Made by a program: the position numbers and the translations under genes
The notes under the pieces: generated by a model
What the model saw: the letters and a program-made list of their open reading frames with translations, nothing else
Database searches by the model: none
Told to the model about the DNA's origin: nothing
Part shown: positions 41,286 to 50,941 of the stretch, piece after piece
Layout: every line of letters starts with the position of its first letter
How positions within the stretch are numbered: position 1 is the stretch's first letter
Source of the DNA: CAZKAP01 sp964550895
Lineage (GTDB): Bacteria > Bacteroidota > Bacteroidia > Flavobacteriales > Flavobacteriaceae
Assembly: GCA_964550895.1 (NCBI GenBank)
Contig: CAZKAP010000008.1
Coordinates: 11,326-75,325 of the forward strand
Direction of reading: 5' to 3'
DNA: 64,000 nucleotides

Positions 41286-43978
41286 AGTTCGTACTTGAGC
41301 TGAAAATAGATAAAACGGGGCTGCACCCGATACTGCTCAGTAATGAAAAAGAAGTCATTAAAGCTGTCCTGGTTCAAATCCGTGTTGTTTGTAAGATTCG
41401 TCCCGTTCAGGCTGAATTCCCAGTGACTGTCTTCCTTCTGATACGACAGGCTCGCATTGAGGAACCCGAACCGGTTCTGAATGGTTCCCGCCCGGTCCCG
41501 ATAGCTGTAATATTCATAATCGGCAAGGAAAATAAAGCCCTTCAGGAAAGCCGCGTCGAAGCGGGCAAAAGGCCGGTCGGTGAAGAAGGTCGATTCGATA
41601 TTCCCATTCTCGTAATTATTCACTGTATAGCGGTATCCCAGCTCGAGGTTCGGAGCCCTGCGGAAGGTCGAACCGAGGGAGGCGGTATAATTCTGGGTCA
41701 GGGAACGCGAATTCTGTGGCAGGTCGTTCACGATATTGAAAGTACTGGACCAGGATAGTGAAGCCGTGGTATTTACTTTGATACGACCGAAGGTTCGCTG
41801 ATAGCTGCCAGATCCGCTCAGGGTTTCATCCTCGAAATTATTATTGATCGTAGTATTGATCTGGTTAATCCCGCTGATCGAGGTGTTGCTCTTAAAGGCA
41901 TCGATTCGTCTGCTGTACGTGGCGTTGGCAAAGATGTTCTGCTGATTAAACATACTGAAACTCCGGAAGTTCAGGGAGAAATTATGGTACAGCGCACTCT
42001 CAAGATCCCGGTTGCCCTGATAGAGGGCGTTGTAGTTATTGAACACCAACCCACTGGCATACTGGTTTATATCGGAGAATGCCCGGGTAACCCGGTAGTT
42101 CAGTCGGATGCTTTCCCGGGTCTTCCACACCCAGTTGATGAACAGGTCGGGAACCACATTGGTGAGTTCGTCGGTAACCGATGTCCCCAGCTGCCGGTTG
42201 GTGGCCCGATAGTTATGGACGAAAATGCCGGGGTTGAAGGTGAACTGACCGGTGCGCAAACGGACATGCAGCCCGGCAAAAACATCGGAGAAATTAAAAC
42301 GGACCTCGTTCCCGAGACGGGCCTCATCAAACGACAGTGTTCCGCCGGAATCCAGAACCTGAAAAATACGGGAATCGAAATTCTGGCTACTCTGGGTTGT
42401 TCCCAGGGTGACGTTAACGTGAGAGCGCGGCCCGGTTACCCAGAAATAATCCAGCTTGGTATCGATCCGGTGCGTCTGAACGCGCTGCTGCTGATTGATG
42501 TTGAAACCCTCCTGTGCAGTATCGAAAGGAATGGTGCCGGTAAAGGGTTGCTGCTCACGGATGGCCTTGTAGAACGGGTCTTCGTCTCCGTACTCAGACT
42601 GGATCTCCAAAGCGAAAATGTTCTTCTCGTCCAGGGTATAATACAGGTTGCTGTTCTGTGTAACCTGCACGGGTCTCTGGGAACGAACCTCGGCTATCTC
42701 GTCGGTAATGTCCGACACCGATAGCGTATGGGTCTGTTCCTGCTCATCACTCAAGCGCAACAGCAGGTCGTATTCCCACTGGAAACTGGCCGATGGTTGG
42801 AAACTCGAATTCAGCTTGACCAGCCCCAGGTGAGAACGCTGATCCGTTCCGGTAGTGGTCTGTTCGTTTTGTCCCGTACTGATAAACGAACGCGAGGCCA
42901 CGGTCTGCAACAACGTATTGTTATAGGAGTAAATCCCGAATCCGCTCAGGCTGTACCTATCCGAAGGATTAAAACTGAAATTAAGCGCACCGAACTTGGC
43001 CAGGATTTCCTCGGCACGGTTATTCTGTAGAAGAGCCAGCCCCAGTCCTCCCCCACCTGTATTGAAGGAGGTACCCGTGTTCTGTTGGGTCGCACCCCTG
43101 AAGCCCCCGCTGAAATTCCAGTAGTCCCGGGTGGTAAAAGGCAGTTCACCTATGTTGTTCAGATCGCTGAGGACACTTACGCTATACTTCGGACTGTAAT
43201 AGAACAGGCGGGGATGCACCACGTAGCGCTCGTCCAGTCCGGCCCCGGCGGTCAATTCGCCAAACCAGAACCTCTTCTTCCCCTCCTTGAGCTTGATATT
43301 CATGGCGACGTTGTCCTGATTATTCGTTACTCCACTGAGTTGGGAGACTTCCGTGTAATTCCTCAGTACCTCCACCTTGTCCACGGCGTTTGCCGGGATG
43401 TTCTGAGAGGCGATCTTGGAGTCTCCGTCGAAAAAATCCTTGCCCTCCACCATGACTTTGGACACCTTCTTTCCCTCCACTTCGATCTCGCCATCGGCAT
43501 TGACTTCCACTCCGGGTAAATTTTCCAGTACGTCAGCGAGCTTCTTCTCGGTACCCGTAACGAAGGAATCGGTATCGTAGACGATGGTGTCCCCTTTTAT
43601 GGTGATGGGTATATCGGAGACCACTTCCACCCCTTCGAGCTCCTGGGTCAACTCCTTCATGACCACATTGAGTTCCACATCCTGCTCCCGGGTTTCCAAG
43701 GGAATTTCCCGGGTCTTATACCCCAGGTAACTGATGCGAATGAGGTAGGAAGAGTTGGCCCTAAGATTCATGCGGAACTCCCCGTCGGGATTGGTGATCC
43801 CAAAACCCTCGAGCGCCTGATCGACCCTGTTGATGGCTACCACATTGGCCACATCCAATGGATTATTAAGACTGTCCCTGACCGTTCCCCTGAGGGAGAT
43901 GCTCTGTGCCTGGACGAGGGTGACCATAAGCCCGAAAATGATCGCGCTCATCCACCGATGGGTGTGTATTTTCATCAT
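41282..43978 (-). CDS. Outer-membrane beta-barrel protein with carboxypeptidase-like regulatory domain
   Basis: An 898-residue TonB-receptor-like outer-membrane protein. A signal peptide (1-24) leads to a carboxypeptidase regulatory-like domain (about 27-110, SLRGTVRDSLNNPLDVANV) and a plug-like region (about 125-230, ADVLENLPGVEVNADGEIEVEGKKV and VMVEGKDFF). A long Tyr/Phe/Asn-rich barrel ends in FQLKYEL. No SusD partner is present. The neighbour 3 nt away encodes a GLPGLI protein, a pairing often seen in Bacteroidota. The substrate is unknown. Confidence 0.85.
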   Translation of the reverse strand: MMKIHTHRWMSAIIFGLMVTLVQAQSISLRGTVRDSLNNPLDVANVVAINRVDQALEGFGITNPDGEFRMNLRANSSYLIRISYLGYKTREIPLETREQDVELNVVMKELTQELEGVEVVSDIPITIKGDTIVYDTDSFVTGTEKKLADVLENLPGVEVNADGEIEVEGKKVSKVMVEGKDFFDGDSKIASQNIPANAVDKVEVLRNYTEVSQLSGVTNNQDNVAMNIKLKEGKKRFWFGELTAGAGLDERYVVHPRLFYYSPKYSVSVLSDLNNIGELPFTTRDYWNFSGGFRGATQQNTGTSFNTGGGGLGLALLQNNRAEEILAKFGALNFSFNPSDRYSLSGFGIYSYNNTLLQTVASRSFISTGQNEQTTTGTDQRSHLGLVKLNSSFQPSASFQWEYDLLLRLSDEQEQTHTLSVSDITDEIAEVRSQRPVQVTQNSNLYYTLDEKNIFALEIQSEYGDEDPFYKAIREQQPFTGTIPFDTAQEGFNINQQQRVQTHRIDTKLDYFWVTGPRSHVNVTLGTTQSSQNFDSRIFQVLDSGGTLSFDEARLGNEVRFNFSDVFAGLHVRLRTGQFTFNPGIFVHNYRATNRQLGTSVTDELTNVVPDLFINWVWKTRESIRLNYRVTRAFSDINQYASGLVFNNYNALYQGNRDLESALYHNFSLNFRSFSMFNQQNIFANATYSRRIDAFKSNTSISGINQINTTINNNFEDETLSGSGSYQRTFGRIKVNTTASLSWSSTFNIVNDLPQNSRSLTQNYTASLGSTFRRAPNLELGYRYTVNNYENGNIESTFFTDRPFARFDAAFLKGFIFLADYEYYSYRDRAGTIQNRFGFLNASLSYQKEDSHWEFSLNGTNLTNNTDLNQDSFNDFFFITEQYRVQPRFIYFQLKYEL

Positions 43979-43981
43979 GAC

Positions 43982-44872
43982 CTATCCTCCGATACGTATC
44001 CTGATGCCGTCACCCCCACGTCGTTTTCCGCCTTCCCAGTTCGCCCTCATTTCCTCGAGTTTATCGGCGCGAATTTCGTTGTACTCCTGCTGGCTGACCA
44101 CTTTGCCACGGCCCGGAGCCTCTATGGGCTTGGTATCGGCCGTATTCAACACGATCTGCGTACAGAGGATCGCGGTTCTTCCGTCGTTGACCTCCAGTAT
44201 CAGTCCCGGTAGGCCCCAGTACGGGCCCGGACCCTGGCTTATGGGTATATCCGGGGTAAACCACGCGGTAATGGTGTCTTCTTCGGGCAACTTGTCCAAT
44301 CGGGACAACAGCGAATTCGAAGGAATGCTGTCACTGTGGATGCTATCCTTAGCCGCCTCAGCTTTTTCCTTTTCCTCCAGACGTCGGAATCGGTTGATCA
44401 GGGTAGTATCGCGCATGCGGGTAGCCGTAGCCTTGTAACACAGATAATCCCCGATCTTCTTGGATTCCGTTCCAAGTTTCCATTCCCAGGTCTTCAGATC
44501 GTCTGTAATCAGGAAGAGCTTACCGAACAGGTCGGTCTGATTGAGGAATCGCTTGTCGGCGACGTTCTTGTAATACACTCCCCCACCTGTAAAACTAAAA
44601 CGCATACCACCTCCTCCCCCACCTGGAGCTTCCAGCTTTTCCTGCTCCCGGTACAACGAGGCCGTCCGGTCAAATTCCAGCTCAAAGGTCTTCTCGGAAA
44701 ACTGCTTCATCCGCGCCATCATCTGCTTTTTCTGGGCTTCGGACATCTGCATTCCTTCGATCTTAATATCCATCTTGCTTTTCGACATATAAATGGCCTT
44801 ACCCTGAAATTCCTGAGCATTCAGGATGAAAGGAAGGAAAAGTGGCAATAGGAACCGCAGCGTTCTGATCAT
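43982..44872 (-). CDS. GLPGLI family protein
   Basis: A 296-residue secreted protein named for its conserved motif, which is visible as GPYWGLPGLILEVND (near 225). It has a signal peptide (cleavage near 19, FILNAQ), a low-complexity stretch of seven Gly (GGGGGGG class, near 84), and two charged segments. The function of the family is unknown; a role with the outer-membrane barrel downstream, for example in assembly or in metal uptake, is only an inference from their pairing. It is the first gene of the two-gene unit. Confidence 0.88.
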   Translation of the reverse strand: MIRTLRFLLPLFLPFILNAQEFQGKAIYMSKSKMDIKIEGMQMSEAQKKQMMARMKQFSEKTFELEFDRTASLYREQEKLEAPGGGGGGMRFSFTGGGVYYKNVADKRFLNQTDLFGKLFLITDDLKTWEWKLGTESKKIGDYLCYKATATRMRDTTLINRFRRLEEKEKAEAAKDSIHSDSIPSNSLLSRLDKLPEEDTITAWFTPDIPISQGPGPYWGLPGLILEVNDGRTAILCTQIVLNTADTKPIEAPGRGKVVSQQEYNEIRADKLEEMRANWEGGKRRGGDGIRIRIGG

Positions 44873-45113
44873 GGTTTTTGATTTTAAGATCGAAATGTAA
44901 TAACTAATTTTTTAGTTGACTCTTAAAGATATCCCAATTAGTCCCGGACCGCAGGCGATATGCACCTTTAATCTTGGACGCGTCAAAATCAGCGGGGTTT
45001 AATGCCACAGCCGCGAAATGTGGAATTCAATATTTTCCCTTCATGTCCAGAACTCGTATCTTCGGGAGCCGTGGGAAAACACCTCGAATTCCCGCCACTC
45101 AAAAACCATCAGC

Positions 45114-45728
45114 ATGCATATCGCGGTAGCCGGGAATATTGGAGCCGGCAAGACTACCTTGACGGCACTCTTGTCCAAACACTACAATTGGGAAGCCCAT
45201 TTTGAGGACGTGGTGGACAACCCCTACCTCGACGACTTTTACGACAAGATGGAGCGCTGGAGTTTTAATCTTCAGATCTACTTCCTGAACACCCGTTATC
45301 GGCAAATCCTGAAAATCCGGGAGAGCGGTGAAGATGTCATTCAGGATCGGACGATTTACGAGGACGCCCACATCTTCGCCCCCAACCTGCACACTATGGG
45401 ACTGATGTCCAACCGGGACTTTCAGAATTACATCGAGCTCTTCGAGCTGATGGAAAAGCTTGTCGAACCGCCCGATCTGCTGATCTACCTGCGGAGCACG
45501 GTGCCTAACCTGGTCAAGCAAATACACAACAGAGGGCGGGAATACGAGAATTCCATATCTATTGAATACCTCAGCAAACTCAACAATCGCTATGAGGAGT
45601 GGATCAAAGGGTACGACCGGGGCAAACTCCTGATCTTCGATGTGGACAAGCTGAACTTCGTCGACGAACCGGAGGACCTGGGAAACGTGATTAATCGCAT
45701 CGACGCCGAAATACACGGCCTCTTCTGA
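45114..45728 (+). CDS. Deoxynucleoside kinase (dNK/dGK type)
   Basis: A 204-residue kinase of the salvage pathway. It has P-loop GNIGAGKTT (near 8), the substrate Glu region HFEDVVDNPYLDDFY, DRTIYEDA (near 82, the DRS-like motif), and a lid with Arg residues in IHNRGREYE. Specificity between dGuo, dAdo and dCyd cannot be read. I chose ATG 45114, where MHIAVAGNIG starts, over longer in-frame starts that add 32 unrelated residues. It goes well with the nucleoside transporter and thyA found downstream. Confidence 0.9.
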   Translation: MHIAVAGNIGAGKTTLTALLSKHYNWEAHFEDVVDNPYLDDFYDKMERWSFNLQIYFLNTRYRQILKIRESGEDVIQDRTIYEDAHIFAPNLHTMGLMSNRDFQNYIELFELMEKLVEPPDLLIYLRSTVPNLVKQIHNRGREYENSISIEYLSKLNNRYEEWIKGYDRGKLLIFDVDKLNFVDEPEDLGNVINRIDAEIHGLF

Positions 45729-45781
45729 GCCTGTCGGAAGCGCATAAAAAAACCGGTTTTCTATGGGATTCGGCTCAGATC

Positions 45782-48175
45782 CTACAGCCTCTGCTTATAA
45801 TCCTGCACCTTTTGAGAAACTTCGTCCCGGGACTTACCCGTAAACACTTTACTTTCCTGTAACTCGTCTCCGCTCTGGCTGAGGTAATAGGTAGTGACAT
45901 CGGCCTGGTAGTCGCCCTCCGCAGTCTGGCTGATGTATACGCGGATATTGCGATCGCCGCTCACATCCGCAGTATAGGCCTGCTCGGTCGGAGCTACCAT
46001 ACCGGATGCGTTCTCCACGGCGACGCCATCGTTATCACTCATGGCCACCAGGCTGGGAGCAATAACCAAAGCCACTACGGACATCAACTTCAGCAGTATG
46101 TTGAGCGAGGGCCCTGAAGTGTCCTTAAAGGGATCCCCGACGGTATCGCCGACAACCGCCGCCTTGTGCGCATCGCTACCCTTGCGTCCTTGGGCTTCGA
46201 TGGTTTTCTTGGCATTGTCCCAGGCTCCTCCCGCATTGGATTGGAAGATCGCCATGAGCACACCGGCTGTAGTTACTCCCGCCAGCAAGCCACCGAGCAT
46301 CTCGGCCCCGCCTATGAAGCCTACGGCTACGGGAACAGCTATGGCGAGCAGACCGGGCAGAACCATCTCTCGTATGGAAGCCTCGGTGGAAATGGCCACA
46401 CATTTTTCGTATTCGGCCTTTCCAGACGCTGCATCGAATATCTTACGGTCTTCATCGCTTGCTTTGGACATGTCCATGTCGTACTTCCGCATCACATTCA
46501 GGGCGGCCTCCAGTTCAGGTATGGTGTGAAACTGTCGTCGTACCTCTTCGATCATCGACATGGCGGCTCGTCCCACGGCCTTCATGGAAAGAGCAGAAAA
46601 GACAAATGGCAGCATTCCACCGATAAGCAGACCCGCCATAATATCAGGCTGAGATACGTCGATAGTCTTGACATTTGCAGTCTTCATAAAGGCCGCAAAG
46701 AGGGCAAGAGCTGTCAGGGCGGCCGATGCAATCGCGAAGCCTTTACCTATAGCAGCAGTCGTATTTCCAACAGCGTCCAATTTGTCGGTACGTTCCCGTA
46801 CTTCGCTGGGAAGCTCGGCCATTTCGGCTATACCCCCGGCATTGTCTGAAATAGGGCCATAAGCGTCAACCGCGAGCTGTATTCCTGTATTGGCGAGCAT
46901 ACCTACCGCTGCAATCGCTATACCGTACAATCCGGCAAAATGATGGGATACCAGTATGGCAGTAGCAATAAGCAGGATCGGAATGGCTGTGGACATCATG
47001 CCCACGCCGAGGCCAGCTATAATATTGGTAGCGGATCCGGTCTCGGACTGCCGAACAATCGAATTCACCGGAACCTTGTCGGTACCTGTGTAGTATTCGG
47101 TTACCTTACCCACGAGCAGGCCGGCAATAAGTCCGGAAATGGTGGCATAAAATACGCCCATACTGCTGAACTCCTTACCTCCTTCTGTCCAGGTCTCAGG
47201 AAGCAGGGCGTTGATCAGGAAAAAACTAGCCACCAGCATAAAGCCTGAGGAGCCAAATTCACCGATATCGAGCGCCCTCTGTGGATCGCCTCCCTCCTTT
47301 ACACGGACGAAAAACGTCCCGATTATAGACATAATAATGCCGGCGGCAGCAAGGGCCAGAGGCAGATAAACCGCTCCAAGACCCCCAAACTGATCCCTGA
47401 ATTCGGGCAGGGCCACGAAAGTGGCACCCAGTACCATGGTACCGATAATGGAGCCCACATAGGATTCAAAAAGGTCGGCACCCATACCGGCTACATCACC
47501 CACATTATCACCTACGTTATCCGCAATGGTGGCGGGGTTCAGGGGGTGATCCTCAGGTATACCGGCCTCTACCTTACCCACCAGGTCGGCACCCACATCG
47601 GCTGCTTTGGTATAGATACCACCACCCACACGGGCAAACAGAGCTATGGAAGATGCTCCAAGGGAAAATCCAGACAATACGTTCAGGACTTCTTTGATGT
47701 CCCAATCCATACCGTTATAGATAAAGAACAGCAGGCTCAGTCCCAGAACTCCGAGTCCAACTACACCCATACCCATCACGGAACCCCCGGCGAACGCCAC
47801 CTCCAGGGCCTTGCCCAATGAGGTTCGGGCGGCCTGAGTGGTGCGGACGTTGGCCTTGGTTGCGACCTTCATACCGATGAATCCGGCCAGTGCAGAGAAT
47901 ACGGCTCCCACGATAAAAGATACGGCCACCGTGCCGTTGGAATTTGCCTCGTTCTCTCCCTTAATGGCGAGCAGGATAGCAACAGCCATGACGAATATGG
48001 CCAATATCCGATATTCCGACTTCAGGAAAGACATGGCCCCGTCGGCGATGTTCTTCGCGATTCCTGCCATATTTTCGTCGCCCACATCCTGCTTGGATAC
48101 CCAGGCGTTCTTGACGAACACATAGATCAGCCCAACGATTCCAAATACCCACAGATACGGTAAAATAGACTCCAT
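45782..48175 (-). CDS. hppA: Membrane-bound pyrophosphatase (K+-dependent class)
   Basis: A 797-residue multi-spanning pump that couples hydrolysis of pyrophosphate to export of H+ or Na+. The catalytic sites are intact: DVGADLVGKVEAGIPEDHP, NPATIADNVGDNVGD, and the C-terminal VVGDTVGDPFKDTSGPSLN. The cation site GNTTAAIGKGFAI has Ala rather than Lys, which marks K+-dependent enzymes. Whether H+ or Na+ is pumped is uncertain; H+ is known for a Flavobacterium homologue. About 60 extra residues after the last helix form an unusual soluble tail. A -7 box precedes it. Confidence 0.93.
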   Translation of the reverse strand: MESILPYLWVFGIVGLIYVFVKNAWVSKQDVGDENMAGIAKNIADGAMSFLKSEYRILAIFVMAVAILLAIKGENEANSNGTVAVSFIVGAVFSALAGFIGMKVATKANVRTTQAARTSLGKALEVAFAGGSVMGMGVVGLGVLGLSLLFFIYNGMDWDIKEVLNVLSGFSLGASSIALFARVGGGIYTKAADVGADLVGKVEAGIPEDHPLNPATIADNVGDNVGDVAGMGADLFESYVGSIIGTMVLGATFVALPEFRDQFGGLGAVYLPLALAAAGIIMSIIGTFFVRVKEGGDPQRALDIGEFGSSGFMLVASFFLINALLPETWTEGGKEFSSMGVFYATISGLIAGLLVGKVTEYYTGTDKVPVNSIVRQSETGSATNIIAGLGVGMMSTAIPILLIATAILVSHHFAGLYGIAIAAVGMLANTGIQLAVDAYGPISDNAGGIAEMAELPSEVRERTDKLDAVGNTTAAIGKGFAIASAALTALALFAAFMKTANVKTIDVSQPDIMAGLLIGGMLPFVFSALSMKAVGRAAMSMIEEVRRQFHTIPELEAALNVMRKYDMDMSKASDEDRKIFDAASGKAEYEKCVAISTEASIREMVLPGLLAIAVPVAVGFIGGAEMLGGLLAGVTTAGVLMAIFQSNAGGAWDNAKKTIEAQGRKGSDAHKAAVVGDTVGDPFKDTSGPSLNILLKLMSVVALVIAPSLVAMSDNDGVAVENASGMVAPTEQAYTADVSGDRNIRVYISQTAEGDYQADVTTYYLSQSGDELQESKVFTGKSRDEVSQKVQDYKQRL

Positions 48176-48217
48176 ACTACTTATTTAAAGGAAATTTTAG
48201 GTTTTTTTTAATGACCG

Positions 48218-48225
48218 CAAAAGTA
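48218..48225 (-). promoter_or_regulatory. -7 promoter box of hppA
   Basis: The minus strand reads TACTTTTG, a perfect TAnnTTTG, 42 nt before the hppA ATG. Confidence 0.55.
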
Positions 48226-48342
48226 GTAAAAGTTGCTATGACCGAAGTCAGAAACCTGTACTAATCGGAAAATTAACACCCCCGGTTCCCTCCGAACACT
48301 AACGGTTCCGACAACTCCGGGGATGTACCCGGAGAAACACCT

Positions 48343-50871
48343 CTAGAATGAGAACCCAAAACTACCGGTTAGTGAGAATCTGCGGGCATTGGGGTTATCG
48401 AGGTAATTCCCCCGGAAATGGGCGTCGAGCCGGAGCACTTTTAAGATGTTACCCACGCCCACCGAATATTCGTAGTACAGGCGGTCGGTAGGGGCCAGCA
48501 AGGGAATACCGGATGGTGCCGATAGCGCCCGGTTGGCATCGGACAGACTGCCCCATGCTACCCTGAAGCCCAGATTTTCCCTCAGATTGAGTTTCCTGAG
48601 CAGGGGCACCCGCGCGAAAATGCGGCCATTGAAGGTATGCTCGAAATGTCCGGTGGCATAGGTATCCGTGACAAATTCGTAAAAGTCCAGGTTGGGAAAC
48701 GTATTGTAAATGGTGAACAAGGTCTGGTTTCCCGGGATCACACTCAGAAGGGCCAGCGGCACCTCACCATAGGTCTTGCCGGCCTCTACAGTAGTCAGCA
48801 GACGGCCCAACCCTCCCAACTGCCAGGGTTGCGTATAGCTAAACTGTATCCGCTGATAGTCGAAATCACTGCCGAAAAGTCCGCTCACTCCGTTGCTGTA
48901 CAGAACGAATATCCGTCTGAAATTATCGGAAATCTGCCTGGGTTCCACGCCATAACCTATGGTCCGGCGCCCCGGAGTATAGGTGAGGGAAGTCGTTAAA
49001 TCCAATTGCTGCACGGAACTGCTGATACCCGTGGGGCTACCCGGATCGAGGTAGTCCAGGCTGAAGGCTTCGGGCAGGGCCGATCGCAAGGACCTCCGCG
49101 TGGCACCAACGGACAACTGAAGATTATGTACCGGCTCTATCTGCAGATAAGCCCTGCTCAGCGTAATATTGGTCAGCCGATCGTTATTCCCCACCGTAAG
49201 TACCGCGGACGACGCGCTGCTCCTGCCGAGCACATCGGTAGTAGGAGTGAGCGTAATGCCCAGCTGCTCCACGTCTGTTCTCGTGCCCAACCCCATGATC
49301 AGCCGCAATTGGCGATCGAGCAGAAACTTGGCGGAAAGCCCGTGTTTAAAACGCTCGTCGCGGAAGCCATAGGCCACATAACCCTGAAGGCGCCAGGTGT
49401 CGTTCTGCCCAAAATACGTCCGGGCCCCGGCCCTTATTCTAAAGCCTTCGGCCTGATTGTTCCCGAAGGTGCTGTACACGTCCCCTATATCCAGATTCCA
49501 TTTGTCGATCTCGACATAGCCCGAGGCCAATATGCTGATCACGTTGTAAATGGTATTGAACTTGGGCACGGTTTTCAGCGTATCCAGCATCTTGAAAATG
49601 CCACTCTCGTCTTCGCTGAGTTCCTCCAGCCGGGCGTTCCTCCAGAAAACACTGTCCCTGTTGAGTACCTGGGGAGCATAGGGATCGGTCTTTACCTGGT
49701 AAAATGCATCCGATCTCTTGCGGTCGAAGACATAGTTGTCGTACACCGTGGTCCGATGGCCGTAGATACCCCGGGAATCCTCTTTTTTTCGGAGGCTAAA
49801 ATCCGTCATCATGTAGTCCCGGTCAATCAGGAAAACCGAATCGTTCACCAGTCGGTACTCCTGCTCGATGTACACGTCCTTAAGCCAGTTGATATTGGCA
49901 CTGCGCGTAACCGACATCCCGATCTTCTTCACGGCAAAGGTGGTATCCGCTACCCAGAAGTCCCCCCGGAAGGTCAACTCGTTCTTGCGCCTGGGGTAGA
50001 ACACGATGTTGTAGCACCATTTGTTGTCTATAAAGGTACTGTCTGTGAGCACGTAATTGTAGGTAGCGATGCCCGTCCGGGATAGCGGACTGGTAAAACT
50101 CTTGTCGAAAAACTTCAGGTAATTATCGTAGATGTCGTAGTCGTTGTACAGATCTTCGACAAATGCGGTTATGGCCTGGTTTCCCCGGAAACCCGCATTG
50201 CGATCCCCCAGTCGGTCCACCCGCACTTCCTCGGTCTGATTGTTTCCATAGACACGCTCGAAGGTTTCGTTAAGAAAAAAAGGCAGGTAGGTCTTACCCG
50301 TAATCCGGGAGGTGTCCATATCGTCAAAGACGAATTCCATTCCCCGGAATACGCGGGACTTCATCATACTGCTGTCGATATTGTTCAGATCGAACTCGAC
50401 CTTCTCGTACTTATCGTATTCGTATTGCTCAAAGCCCGCCAGGCCATTGGTGCGCTTACGTGCCCAGATTTTTCGCAGTATATCCACCGCCGGATTGTTC
50501 TTCTTGGACTGCTTTCCGGTGTAGACCACCACTTCCTCGAGCGCCTGGGCAGATTCCCTGAGCACCACGTTTAGGCCAAGGCTGATCCGGGAAGTCAGCT
50601 CAAGGGTCTGCGGCTCGTATCCGATAAAGGAAACGTTGAGTTTTCTAAAGACCTGATCGGATTCGAGGTAGAAGGCCCCATTCTCGTCCGATGTGGTTCC
50701 CGTGGTGGAACCCGGGAATATAATATTGGCAAAGGCAATGGGTTCACCGTATTCATCCCTGATCGTGCCCCCTACTTTAGTCTGCGCCCATGAGGAAAAG
50801 GCAGTGAACGCGCATACCAGCACCAAGAGTGCCCTTGCGGCAGAAAGCGATATGCAGTGCGTTGCGTTCAT
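48343..50871 (-). CDS. DUF5686 outer-membrane protein with carboxypeptidase-like regulatory domain
   Basis: An 842-residue outer-membrane protein. After a signal peptide (about 1-29), a carboxypeptidase regulatory-like domain (about 31-115, KVGGTIRDEYGEPIAFANI) is followed by a large DUF5686 region with VFRGMEFVFDD and YNDYDIYDNYLKFFDKSF. A C-terminal barrel ends in GSFGFSF with the usual final Phe. The role is unknown. It has no TonB box that I can point to. It stands alone between pdhB and hppA, with a terminator before it. Confidence 0.87.
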   Translation of the reverse strand: MNATHCISLSAARALLVLVCAFTAFSSWAQTKVGGTIRDEYGEPIAFANIIFPGSTTGTTSDENGAFYLESDQVFRKLNVSFIGYEPQTLELTSRISLGLNVVLRESAQALEEVVVYTGKQSKKNNPAVDILRKIWARKRTNGLAGFEQYEYDKYEKVEFDLNNIDSSMMKSRVFRGMEFVFDDMDTSRITGKTYLPFFLNETFERVYGNNQTEEVRVDRLGDRNAGFRGNQAITAFVEDLYNDYDIYDNYLKFFDKSFTSPLSRTGIATYNYVLTDSTFIDNKWCYNIVFYPRRKNELTFRGDFWVADTTFAVKKIGMSVTRSANINWLKDVYIEQEYRLVNDSVFLIDRDYMMTDFSLRKKEDSRGIYGHRTTVYDNYVFDRKRSDAFYQVKTDPYAPQVLNRDSVFWRNARLEELSEDESGIFKMLDTLKTVPKFNTIYNVISILASGYVEIDKWNLDIGDVYSTFGNNQAEGFRIRAGARTYFGQNDTWRLQGYVAYGFRDERFKHGLSAKFLLDRQLRLIMGLGTRTDVEQLGITLTPTTDVLGRSSASSAVLTVGNNDRLTNITLSRAYLQIEPVHNLQLSVGATRRSLRSALPEAFSLDYLDPGSPTGISSSVQQLDLTTSLTYTPGRRTIGYGVEPRQISDNFRRIFVLYSNGVSGLFGSDFDYQRIQFSYTQPWQLGGLGRLLTTVEAGKTYGEVPLALLSVIPGNQTLFTIYNTFPNLDFYEFVTDTYATGHFEHTFNGRIFARVPLLRKLNLRENLGFRVAWGSLSDANRALSAPSGIPLLAPTDRLYYEYSVGVGNILKVLRLDAHFRGNYLDNPNARRFSLTGSFGFSF

Positions 50872-50884
50872 ATAAGCCGGGGCT

Positions 50885-50915
50885 AAAAAAAGCCCTGTCG
50901 TTAGTCCGACAGGGC
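50885..50915 (-). terminator. Terminator of pdhB
   Basis: On the minus strand a perfect 9-bp stem GCCCTGTCG/CGACAGGGC (arms 50907-50915 and 50892-50900) with a 6-nt loop is followed by a run of T (50885-50891). It ends transcription from pdhB just before the DUF5686 gene start. Confidence 0.85.
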
Positions 50916-50941
50916 CAAAATACCTTACTTATTCAACCGGC

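Noticed and set aside
44902..44917. AACTAA/TTAGTT dyad upstream of the GLPGLI gene
   Set aside because: Short, AT-rich and expected by chance; no link to a regulator.
45749..45760. AAAACCGGTTTT palindrome between the deoxynucleoside kinase and hppA as a terminator
   Set aside because: No loop is possible without opening most of the stem; the flanking pairing is weak, so I do not list it.
49006..50085. 359-codon plus-strand frame opposite the DUF5686 gene
   Set aside because: Antisense to a clear outer-membrane protein; Pro/Arg/His-rich composition typical of shadow frames.
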